Part shown: one piece after another, positions 1 to 6,223 of the stretch
Numbering within the stretch: position 1 is the stretch's first letter
Layout: every line of letters begins with the position of its first letter
NCBI GenBank assembly: GCA_002430835.1
Contig: DJDA01000082.1
Span: forward strand, 1-16,372
From: Brevundimonas sp. UBA5936
Lineage (GTDB): Bacteria > Pseudomonadota > Alphaproteobacteria > Caulobacterales > Caulobacteraceae
Direction: 5' to 3'
DNA: 16,372 nt
Notes under the pieces: generated by a model
What the model was told of the DNA's origin: nothing
Databases searched by the model: none
The model's input: the letters and a program-made list of their open reading frames with translations, nothing else
Position numbers and translations under genes: made by a program

Positions 1-114
1 CCCGGCGGACGCCGGGATCCAGCCCTTTGGCTTCAACCTCTGCGCCTGAAAGCTCGGCGGCAGACTTCAGAAGACCGAGCGCGTCGCTCTCGCTGGATCC
101 CGGCGTCCGCCGGG
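1..114. repeat. REP-like inverted hairpin doublet
   Basis: Bases 1-23 and 92-114 are perfect 23-base reverse complements. Each arm contains its own hairpin, CCCGGCG-GA-CGCCGGG or its complement (7-bp stem, 2-base loop), followed by GATCCAGC. About 68 bases separate the arms. The element lies downstream of the 3' end of the P1 peptidase gene and may continue left of the window. Paired GC-rich hairpins in inverted orientation are the usual form of REP/BIME-type intergenic repeats; the membership is inferred from structure only. It could help end or stabilise the peptidase transcript. Confidence 0.75.
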
Positions 115-139
115 ATGAACGGGTTAGAGGGGCAGCGCC

Positions 140-1315
140 CTAACGGCTGGCGGTCTCAGCCAGCACCGCCTTCACCGCCTCAATATCCAGCGCCTCGACC
201 GCCACCGATTTGCCGTCGATCACCGAGGTCGTCGTCTGCGCCTTCAGCAGGGAGTTGAGGATGGCCTCCTCCGTCGCCTCGGCGACCGCGACGAACAGGG
301 GCGACATCAGGTCGTTCGGCCAGTCCGCGACCATCGCCGGCCCCGCCCGGCGCTCGGGCGTCCGCCGCACGTCTTCCGCCGTCGAAAACGCGATCGCATA
401 GTCTCCCGACCCGTTCGAGAAGGCCGCCCCCGTCCGTGCCAGACCAGCGAAGGCCCGGTTCGCCAGCCGCTCCAGATTGCGGTCCGACAGCGGCGCGTCC
501 GTCGCCACCACGATCATGATGGAGCCGTCGGCGCGCTCATTCTCCACCTCTTCGCGAAGGTAGTAGCGGCCCAGCCGCACCCCGACCGGCGCTCCGTCGA
601 TGCTCAACACGCCGCCATAGTTCGACTGGACCAACACCCCCACGGTGAAGCCGCCCAGACTATCCGGCAGCTTGCGCGAACTGGTGCCGATCCCGCCCTT
701 GAAGCCAAACGCAATGGTGCCCGTCCCGGCGCCGACCGCGCCCTGCTCGACCGGCCCCGGCGTCGCCGTCTCGATGGCCCGCACCACGTCGGCGGCCGTG
801 ACCACGCGCGCGCGGATGTCGTTCAGCCCGCCGTCGTTGGTCTCGCCCACCACGGCGTTGACCGAGCGGACGTCCTCATGCCCCGGCTGTTTCAGCGTCC
901 AGTCCAGAACGCCGTCAATTCCCCGCGCCACCGACAGGGTGTTGGTCAGGACGATGGGCGTCTCGATCTCGCCCAGCTCCATGATCTGGGTCGCGCCCGC
1001 CAGCTTGCCGAAGCCGTTGGCCACCGACAGCCCGGCCGGAACCTTGTCGCGGAATAGGGAGCCGCCGTGCGGCACGATGGCGGTGACGCCGGTGCGGACG
1101 CTGTCGCCCGAACGCAGCGTCACCTGCCCCACCTTCACCCCGGCCACATCGGTGATGGCGTTCAGCGGCCCCGGCGACAGTATGCCCGGCGCCCGGCCCA
1201 GATCGCGGATGGTCGGGCGCTCGGCCGCACGGTCCTGAGCGATGGCGCCGGGCGCGGCGGCCAGGACAGCAGCGGAAACGGCGGCGGCCAGGATGTCGGC
1301 GGGCGAGCGGGACAT
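140..1315 (-). CDS. P1 (DmpA) family self-processing aminopeptidase, exported
   Basis: This is a 391-residue member of the DmpA/BapA family, N-terminal-nucleophile hydrolases that cleave themselves into alpha and beta chains and then act as aminopeptidase, amidase or esterase. The predicted cleavage is Gly264|Ser265 in DGSIMIVVATDAPL, leaving a beta chain of 127 residues, close to the roughly 125 of DmpA. The conserved Asn232 lies in VLVQSNYGG, 33 residues before the Ser. I chose the ATG at 1315 because it begins directly with a signal peptide (residues 1-26, cleavage after AIA, before QD), implying periplasmic location; the longer frame starts at a GTG at 1387, would hide the signal peptide and would run over the DUF2093 promoter. 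The gene is divergent from DUF2093 with 86 bases between. The substrate cannot be read from sequence: D-amino acid or beta-amino peptides are possible. Confidence 0.93.
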   Translation of the reverse strand: MSRSPADILAAAVSAAVLAAAPGAIAQDRAAERPTIRDLGRAPGILSPGPLNAITDVAGVKVGQVTLRSGDSVRTGVTAIVPHGGSLFRDKVPAGLSVANGFGKLAGATQIMELGEIETPIVLTNTLSVARGIDGVLDWTLKQPGHEDVRSVNAVVGETNDGGLNDIRARVVTAADVVRAIETATPGPVEQGAVGAGTGTIAFGFKGGIGTSSRKLPDSLGGFTVGVLVQSNYGGVLSIDGAPVGVRLGRYYLREEVENERADGSIMIVVATDAPLSDRNLERLANRAFAGLARTGAAFSNGSGDYAIAFSTAEDVRRTPERRAGPAMVADWPNDLMSPLFVAVAEATEEAILNSLLKAQTTTSVIDGKSVAVEALDIEAVKAVLAETASR

Positions 1316-1389
1316 GGAACATCCGAAATTGTGAACGACAAGCGGCCAGATGACGGCGATTCGGCTCTCGTCCCGCACAAGCTTCACGC

Positions 1390-1395
1390 TATGAT
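1390..1395 (+). promoter_or_regulatory. -10-like element giving a leaderless DUF2093 mRNA
   Basis: TATGAT, one change from TATAAT, ends exactly six bases (GGCGGC) before the ATG at 1402, so initiation at the usual distance would fall on the A of the start codon. No clear Shine-Dalgarno sequence precedes the start. The -35 region is weak. The same arrangement recurs before the dioxygenase and the HAD gene. Confidence 0.45.
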
Positions 1396-1401
1396 GGCGG
1401 C

Positions 1402-1608
1402 ATGAGCACCCAGCCCCCCTCTTCCGTCTCCAGCGAGGCCTGCCTTCACTACGGCGACGGCGAGTTCGCGGTCCTGTCCGCCGGGGCCTATGTGCGGTGC
1501 GCCGTCAGCGGCGCGGCCATTCCCCTGACCGCCCTGCGCTACTGGTCGGTAGAAAAGCAGGAGGCCTACGCCGGACCGCACGAGTATCTGGCCGCCGCCG
1601 GGCGCTGA
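1402..1608 (+). CDS. DUF2093 family small protein
   Basis: A 68-residue soluble protein that fits DUF2093, a small family mainly of Alphaproteobacteria with no assigned function. The family pattern as I recall it is visible: HYGDGEF near residue 16, a G-Y-V-R-C-A segment near residue 30, and LRYWSVEKQEAY near residues 45-56. The length is normal and there is no signal peptide or membrane segment. Its start appears leaderless (TATGAT, six bases, ATG). It diverges from the exported peptidase and is followed after 61 bases by a response regulator in the same direction, but nothing shows that these work together. The family call rests on remembered motifs. Confidence 0.85.
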   Translation: MSTQPPSSVSSEACLHYGDGEFAVLSAGAYVRCAVSGAAIPLTALRYWSVEKQEAYAGPHEYLAAAGR

Positions 1609-1669
1609 GCCCTATTTCTGATGTTGTCGCTGGATCGCATCCGGCCTCCCTGTTCGTCGGTGCCCCGAG

Positions 1670-2170
1670 ATGCAGTCCGCCCTGAGTTCGATCCACGTCC
1701 TGCTGGTCGACGACAATCCCAATATGCGCGCCATCGTCGCCGCCATGCTGAAGTCCGTCGGCGTGGGCCGCCTGACCGAGGCGGAGGACGGGGCGGCGGC
1801 GCTGGACCTGTTGCGTCAGGAGGCGGTCGACATCGCCATCGTCGACTTCCGCATGAAGCCGATGGACGGCGCCGCCTTCACCCGTGCGGTCCGCAACGAG
1901 GGCGACAGCCCCAACCCCTATCTGCCGGTCATCATGATGACGGGCCATTCCGAGAAGAGCCGCGTCACCGAGGCCCGTGACGCGGGGGTGACCGAATTCG
2001 TCGCCAAGCCGGTGAAGGCCCAGACCCTGCTGACGCGGATCGAGGCGGTGATCCTGCGCCCCCGCCCCTTCGTGCGTTCGCCCAGCTATTTCGGACCGGA
2101 TCGCCGCCGCACAGGGACGACAAGCTTCGCCGGTCCCTTCCGCCGGGCCGACGACGGCGTACTGGATTAG
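1670..2170 (+). CDS. single-domain response regulator (CheY-like receiver)
   Basis: A 166-residue protein with one receiver domain (about residues 7-128) and no output domain. All phosphotransfer residues are visible: acidic pair Asp14-Asp15, phosphoacceptor Asp59 (IVDFRMKPMDG), Thr91 (MMTGHS) and Lys113 (AKPV). The 38-residue tail is basic and carries RPFVRSPSYFGPDRRR at 133-148 (approximate), a tail I recognise from several alphaproteobacterial CheY-like proteins, whose role I do not know. The ATG at 1670 is the only in-frame start, as a stop lies 51 bases upstream; no good ribosome binding site is seen. The TAG stop overlaps by two bases the TAA stop of the convergent acyltransferase gene. 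The cognate kinase is not in the window, so the pathway is unknown. Confidence 0.92.
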   Translation: MQSALSSIHVLLVDDNPNMRAIVAAMLKSVGVGRLTEAEDGAAALDLLRQEAVDIAIVDFRMKPMDGAAFTRAVRNEGDSPNPYLPVIMMTGHSEKSRVTEARDAGVTEFVAKPVKAQTLLTRIEAVILRPRPFVRSPSYFGPDRRRTGTTSFAGPFRRADDGVLD

Positions 2171-3129
2171 GCGTCCGACGCCCGCAGCGCCTCATAGACC
2201 TGAGGCGGCCAGCGCTTGTGGACCCAAAACCAGTCGACCGGATGCTCGCGCACCCGATCCTCGACGAAACGGTTCGCCGCCTGCACGCCCGCCAGCACAT
2301 CGGCGGCCTTGTCGCCCGTGTCGGGCACGGCGATCGGCTCGTGCGCCATGACGCGGAACCGCACGCCGGGCAGGCGCACCACCGACAGCGGCTGCATCAC
2401 CGTGCCGAACTTCAGCGCCATGCGCGCCGCGCCGGGCGAGGCGTTGACCGGTTGACCGAAGAACTCGACCTCCGGCCCCTGGCTGTATTTCTGATCGACC
2501 AGCAGGGCGATGGATTCGCCGCGCTTCATCCCCGCCATCAGTTCGCGCGTACCGTCGCCCTTGGGCGCGAACAGCTTGATGCCGTAACGCTCGCGGCTCT
2601 GACGGATCAGGGCGTCGACATAGGGGTTGTTGGCCGCACGATAGGTCACCTGACACGGCACGCCCGCCGCCATGATGACCGCCGCCATGACCTCGAAATT
2701 GGCCAGATGGCCCGAGATCAGAACCACCGGCTTGCCGCTGTCGCGCACCGCATGCAGCCGCTCCAGCCCGACGATGTCGATCCGCCCGCTTTCCGGCGTC
2801 AGTCGATCCATGACGGCCAGTTCGGCGAAGGTGCGCCCCGTCTGCTCCCACTGATCCACGGCCAGACGGTCGCGTTCGGCGGCGTCCATGTCGGGGAAGG
2901 CGATGCGCAGGTTTCGCGTCACCGTCTTGTGCGTGCCGGTCAGCGGCCCCAGAGTCCGCAGCAGCTTGCCGCCGAAGCCCGAGGCCCGCTCGACGCCCAG
3001 CAGACGCAGGAAGCCGAACAGCCCCAGGAACGCCGCCGCCTCCAACCGCCAGACTAATTCCTGGCCCAGTTTAGCGGCGCTATCGCCCTTCGGGCTGCTT
3101 GGGCGCGATTTGTTGTTCTCACCAGGCAA
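2167..3129 (-). CDS. LpxL/HtrB-like lysophospholipid acyltransferase
   Basis: A 320-residue acyltransferase of the LpxL/LpxM (HtrB) superfamily, which transfers acyl chains from acyl-ACP to lipid A or related lipids at the inner membrane. The catalytic H-x4-E motif is His141-Glu146 (HLANFE). Other family features are a hydrophobic N-terminal anchor (about 30-46), DQK at 212-214, and a C-terminal WFWVHKRWPP block (300-309). The start is a TTG at 3129, with GGCGGA seven bases upstream, inside the end of the SDR gene; the genes overlap by 11 bases, pointing to translational coupling. No ATG fits. The hydrophilic first 20 residues are poorly conserved in this family, so a later start is possible. 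Whether it is a lipid A late acyltransferase or acts on another lipid cannot be decided here. Confidence 0.88.
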   Translation of the reverse strand: MPGENNKSRPSSPKGDSAAKLGQELVWRLEAAAFLGLFGFLRLLGVERASGFGGKLLRTLGPLTGTHKTVTRNLRIAFPDMDAAERDRLAVDQWEQTGRTFAELAVMDRLTPESGRIDIVGLERLHAVRDSGKPVVLISGHLANFEVMAAVIMAAGVPCQVTYRAANNPYVDALIRQSRERYGIKLFAPKGDGTRELMAGMKRGESIALLVDQKYSQGPEVEFFGQPVNASPGAARMALKFGTVMQPLSVVRLPGVRFRVMAHEPIAVPDTGDKAADVLAGVQAANRFVEDRVREHPVDWFWVHKRWPPQVYEALRASDA

Positions 3130-3889
3130 TCGTCAGTCCGCCGTCCACCACCAGGGTCTGGCCGGTCACATAGGCCGACGCAGGGCTGCACAGATAGACC
3201 GCCGTGCCCGCAATTTCATCCGGCTGGCCGATCCTTTTCAGCGGCGCCGGTTCGGTGACGGTCTTCAGCAGTTCCGGGTTCTCCCACAGGTATTTGGCGA
3301 AATCGGTCTGGACCAGGCCCGGCGCGATGCAGTTCACCCGCACGTTCGACGGCCCGAATTCCACCGCCAGATTGCGCGCCAGCTGCATGTCCGCCGCCTT
3401 GGAGATGTTGTAGGCGCCGATCAGGGCGTTACCGCGCAGGCCCCCGATGGAGGAGATCAGCAGGATCGCCCCGTCCTTCCGCTCCAGCATCTCGGGCGCG
3501 ACCATGCCGATCAGCCAGTGGTTGGAGATGACGTTGTTCTGAAGGATCTTTTCGAACTGTTCGTCGGCGATGCCGGCCATCGGCCCGGCGTAGGGATTGC
3601 TCGCCGCATTGCACACCAGAATGTCGATCTGGCCGAAGGCGGTACGGGTGTCGTCCACCAGCCGTTGCAGGTCTTCCTTGGAGGCGATGTTGGCGGGAAT
3701 GGCGATGGCGCGGCCCTCGCCGTGCTTCTCATTGATGGCGACGGCGACCTCTTCGCACGGCCCGGCCTTGCGCGAGGAGATGACGACGCGGGCGCCGTGC
3801 TCGGCCAGACGCTCGGCGATGGCCTTGCCGATGCCCTTGGAGGAGCCGGTGATGACGGCGACCTTGCCGCTCAGATCGAACAATTCCAT
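3119..3889 (-). CDS. short-chain dehydrogenase/reductase (SDR)
   Basis: A classical SDR of 256 residues, NAD(P)-dependent. The Rossmann cofactor motif TGSSKGIG is at 14-21, the structural NAAS (in place of NNAG) at 94-97, the catalytic Asn at 119, Ser147 (LISSIGG), and Tyr160-x3-Lys164 (YNISK). The C-terminal VTGQTLVVDGG is typical of FabG-like members. A basic SSRK after beta-2 (38-41) suggests NADPH preference, which is an inference. The ATG at 3889 has a strong ribosome binding site seven bases upstream. It is first in an operon with the overlapping acyltransferase gene; that pairing hints at lipid or fatty-acid metabolism, but the substrate cannot be assigned. Confidence 0.93.
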   Translation of the reverse strand: MELFDLSGKVAVITGSSKGIGKAIAERLAEHGARVVISSRKAGPCEEVAVAINEKHGEGRAIAIPANIASKEDLQRLVDDTRTAFGQIDILVCNAASNPYAGPMAGIADEQFEKILQNNVISNHWLIGMVAPEMLERKDGAILLISSIGGLRGNALIGAYNISKAADMQLARNLAVEFGPSNVRVNCIAPGLVQTDFAKYLWENPELLKTVTEPAPLKRIGQPDEIAGTAVYLCSPASAYVTGQTLVVDGGLTIAW

Positions 3890-3896
3890 GCGTTAA

Positions 3897-3905
3897 CCTC
3901 CTTTT
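3897..3905 (-). promoter_or_regulatory. strong Shine-Dalgarno of the SDR gene
   Basis: On the minus strand AAAAGGAGG lies seven bases before the ATG at 3889, one of the best ribosome binding sites in the window. It overlaps a CtrA-like spaced pair TTAA-N7-TTAC (plus strand 3893-3907), which may be chance because this sequence is already constrained by the binding site. Confidence 0.75.
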
Positions 3906-3936
3906 ACCGCCCGTTTATCCGCGCGGACCCTAGCCG

Positions 3937-3975
3937 TTAGCCTTCGTTAACGTGATACTTGATCGATTCTATAGG
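3937..3975 (+). promoter_or_regulatory. candidate tipF promoter with CtrA-like box
   Basis: TTAACG (3947-3952) and TATAGG (3970-3975) are separated by exactly 17 bases and match four of six consensus positions each for -35 and -10; transcription would begin near 3982 and leave a short leader before the ATG at 3999. A TTAG (3937-3940) sits six bases before the TTAA of the -35, resembling the CtrA site TTAA-N7-TTAA with one base less. CtrA boxes overlapping the -35 are common in CtrA-activated Caulobacter promoters. The assignment is tentative. Confidence 0.35.
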
Positions 3976-3998
3976 GAAAGGCGGTTCTGACCGGCCCC

Positions 3999-5267
3999 AT
4001 GCGAAAGATCACCGGCGGCTTCCTGTTCTTCGGCTACCTGTTCCTCGCCCTGACCATCGGGGCGGCGATCTGGCGCGCCGGTCTGGGCGGCGGCGCGGGC
4101 GCGGCCGGGGTGCTGGGCGCGCTGGGGATCATGGCCGGCGTTCACGCCCTCGTCGCGGGCATGGCCGACCGCCGCGCCCTGCGTCTGGAAATCGCCAAGG
4201 TGCGCGAGGCCCACCGTCTGCTGGCCGATGCGATGGAGTCGACCCAAGGCGCCCTGACCGAACTGGCGCAGGCCATCGAGACCGGCGCCCTGTCGCGCAC
4301 CGACGCCCTGACCGGCGAGGTGCGGATGCTGGAAGGTCTGGTCCAGCAGATGAGCGAATCCATCGAGGAACGGCTGGCCGCTTCCCCCCTGACCGCCGAC
4401 ACCTTCGAGGGCCGCCGCCAGGTCCAGTCGAACACCCTGCTGAAGACCGTCCACGACGCCCTCAGCGAGAACCGCGTCGACCTGTATCTGCAGCCGGTCG
4501 TGACCCTGCCCCAGCGGCGGACGGTCTTCTACGAAAGCTTCACCCGCCTGCGCGACCCATCGAACCGGGTGATGATGCCGGCCGAATACCTGTCGGTGGC
4601 CGAGGGCGAGGGCCTGCTGCCCGCCATCGACAATCTGCTGCTGTTCCGCTGCGCCCAGATCGTGCGCCGTCTGGCCGGGCAGGACCGCAAGGTCGGCGTC
4701 TTCTGCAACATCTCCCTCGCCTCGCTGGGCGACGAGACCTTCTTCCCCCAGTTCCTCGACTTCCTGAGCCAGAACCGCGACCTGAAGGACGCCCTGATCT
4801 TCGAGCTGGGTCAGGCGACGTTTGACGCGCGCGGCGCCATCGAGGCGCGCAACATGGCCAAGCTGGCCGATCTGGGCTTCCGCTTCTCCATCGACAAGGT
4901 GCAGACGCTGGACCTGGACTTCGCCGACCTGCAACGCTCGGACGTGCGCTTTATCAAGGTGGCGGCCGACCTGCTGATCGAGCAACTGCTGGATCTGGAC
5001 GGCGCCGCCCCCCTGCCCAGCCAGCCGGACATCCGCGCCGGGGACTTCGCCCCCCTGACCCGCCGCCACGGCCTGGAACTGATCGCCGAAAAGGTCGAGA
5101 GCGAGAAGCAGGTCGTCGACATCCTCGAACTGGATATCGCCATGGGTCAGGGCCACCTGTTCGGCGAGCCGCGCGCCATCAAGGAAGCCGTCCTGGCCGA
5201 AACCGACCCGCCCGCCGACTTCGTCCGCTCGACGCTGAAATCGGCCGAGCAGAGGGTGCGGTTCTAG
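3999..5267 (+). CDS. tipF: TipF-like EAL protein, flagellar assembly, c-di-GMP effector
   Basis: A 422-residue protein with the order known for Caulobacter TipF: two hydrophobic N-terminal segments (about 7-27 and 34-54), a charged helical, probably coiled-coil stretch (about 56-125), and an EAL domain (about 145-400). TipF is a polar c-di-GMP receptor needed to place and build the flagellum. The EAL domain keeps Glu179 (ESFTRLR instead of EALxR), Asn237 (CNIS), Glu269 (FEL), Lys320, Glu364 (AEKVE) and Gln384 (QGHLFG), but the DDFGTG loop is S-I-D299-K-V-Q and the KID motif is IKVA, so metal-binding Asp residues are missing. It should bind but not cleave c-di-GMP. The ATG at 3999 has only a weak ribosome binding site; no better in-frame start was found. 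It diverges from the SDR operon. The name rests on architecture, not on an alignment. Confidence 0.85.
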   Translation: MRKITGGFLFFGYLFLALTIGAAIWRAGLGGGAGAAGVLGALGIMAGVHALVAGMADRRALRLEIAKVREAHRLLADAMESTQGALTELAQAIETGALSRTDALTGEVRMLEGLVQQMSESIEERLAASPLTADTFEGRRQVQSNTLLKTVHDALSENRVDLYLQPVVTLPQRRTVFYESFTRLRDPSNRVMMPAEYLSVAEGEGLLPAIDNLLLFRCAQIVRRLAGQDRKVGVFCNISLASLGDETFFPQFLDFLSQNRDLKDALIFELGQATFDARGAIEARNMAKLADLGFRFSIDKVQTLDLDFADLQRSDVRFIKVAADLLIEQLLDLDGAAPLPSQPDIRAGDFAPLTRRHGLELIAEKVESEKQVVDILELDIAMGQGHLFGEPRAIKEAVLAETDPPADFVRSTLKSAEQRVRF

Positions 5268-5309
5268 GCCCACGGCCGAAAGCCGCCAGACAGCCGGGCC
5301 GCCGCGCGC

Positions 5310-5315
5310 TCTGAT
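5310..5315 (+). promoter_or_regulatory. -10-like element before the dioxygenase, possible leaderless start
   Basis: TCTGAT ends six bases before the ATG at 5322. The 18-base context at 5308-5325 is identical in 17 positions to 1388-1405 before DUF2093. Taken alone the hexamer is a weak -10; the repeat of sequence and spacing is the main argument. Confidence 0.3.
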
Positions 5316-5321
5316 GGCGGC

Positions 5322-6011
5322 ATGACCGACGCCTCCCTCGACTGGCCCCGCATCACCGCCGTCCTGAACGCTCAGGGCTGGGCCATGACCGGCCCCCTGC
5401 TGACGCCCGCGACCTGCGAGGCCCTTCAGACCCTCTACGACCAGCCCGAGCGGTTCCGCAGCCGCATCGTCATGCAGCGCCACGGCTTCGGTCAGGGCGA
5501 GTATCAGTATTTCGCCGATCCCCTGCCCGATCCCCTGCCGCGACTGCGGGCGCATCTCTACGAAGGTCTGGCGCCGATCGCTGGCGACTGGGCGAGGCGG
5601 ATGGGGCGACCGGGCTTTCCGGCGCAACTGGATGAACTGACCGCCCGCTGCCGCGCGGCAGGGCAGACGCGTCCGACCTCGCTGATGCTGCGCTACGGTC
5701 CCGGCGACTACAATCGGCTGCATCAGGATCTGTACGGCGAACTGGTTTTCCCGCTGCAGGCCGCCATCTTGCTGAGCGATCCGTCCGAGTTCGAAGGCGG
5801 CGAGTTCGTTCTGGTCGAGCAGAAGCCCCGGTCGCAGTCACAGGCCCATGTCGCGCCGCTGAAACAGGGACAGGCCGTCATCTTCGCCGTGCGCGAACGC
5901 CCGGTCGCCGGCACGCGCGGCGACTACCGCGTCCAGATGCGCCACGGCGTCAGCACGGTGCGCGCGGGCAAGCGGATGACGCTGGGCCTGATCTTCCACG
6001 ACGCCGCCTGA
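5322..6011 (+). CDS. Fe(II)/2-oxoglutarate-dependent dioxygenase
   Basis: A 229-residue cytosolic protein with the iron triad of the prolyl-4-hydroxylase-like oxygenase fold: His134 and Asp136 in LHQDLYG, and distal His208 in RVQMRHGVS, with Arg218 (KRMTLG) placed to bind the 2-oxoglutarate carboxylate. FEGGEF at 157-162 is another common block of this fold. Such enzymes hydroxylate or demethylate using O2 and 2-oxoglutarate; the substrate (protein, amino acid or nucleic acid) cannot be read here. The gene begins 54 bases after tipF in the same direction, but a -10-like hexamer just before its ATG suggests its own, leaderless transcript. It ends directly at a large inverted repeat, which probably separates it from ileS. 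Confidence 0.88.
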   Translation: MTDASLDWPRITAVLNAQGWAMTGPLLTPATCEALQTLYDQPERFRSRIVMQRHGFGQGEYQYFADPLPDPLPRLRAHLYEGLAPIAGDWARRMGRPGFPAQLDELTARCRAAGQTRPTSLMLRYGPGDYNRLHQDLYGELVFPLQAAILLSDPSEFEGGEFVLVEQKPRSQSQAHVAPLKQGQAVIFAVRERPVAGTRGDYRVQMRHGVSTVRAGKRMTLGLIFHDAA

Positions 6012-6183
6012 TCCTTCTCCCCTTGTGGGAGAAGGTGGGCGCCGGAGGCGCTCGGATGAGGGGTGACGGCGCGCCGTTTGACGTTCTGGCGGTTCGGGCG
6101 CCGTGGCAGCCGTTCAAGCGAAGGCGACACACCCCTCATCCGTCAGGCTCCGCCTGCCACCTTCTCCCACAGGGGGAGAAGGA
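6012..6183. repeat. inverted repeat pair with internal hairpins, MITE/REP-like
   Basis: Arms at 6012-6065 and 6130-6183 are about 54 bases each and nearly perfect reverse complements, differing at a single base near the outer end and in a short stretch in the middle; 64 bases separate them. Each arm starts with its own stem (CCTTCTCCC and GGGAGAAGG around a short loop) and ends in GGATGAGGGGTG or its complement. This fills the space between the convergent dioxygenase and ileS genes and may act as a two-way transcription barrier. I recognise this sequence type as a dispersed intergenic repeat in alphaproteobacterial genomes; no transposase is present. Confidence 0.8.
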
Positions 6184-6184
6184 A

Positions 6185-6217
6185 GAAAAAGGCCCCTCCG
6201 CCGGAGCGGAGGGGCCT
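6185..6217 (-). terminator. Rho-independent terminator of ileS
   Basis: A perfect 12-bp stem (6190-6201 with 6206-6217) and four-base loop, followed on the minus strand by a run of five T and then CTTCC. It begins seven bases after the ileS stop codon. This is the clearest terminator in the window. Confidence 0.92.
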
Positions 6218-6223
6218 GATCCT

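Noticed and set aside
1316..1387. Longer form of the P1 peptidase from a GTG
   Set aside because: It would bury the signal peptide and overlap the promoter region of the divergent DUF2093 gene.
3969..5723. Long minus-strand open frame opposite tipF and the start of the dioxygenase
   Set aside because: It is antisense to two genes with motif support and has repetitive Gln/Gly/Val/Ala composition without domain features.
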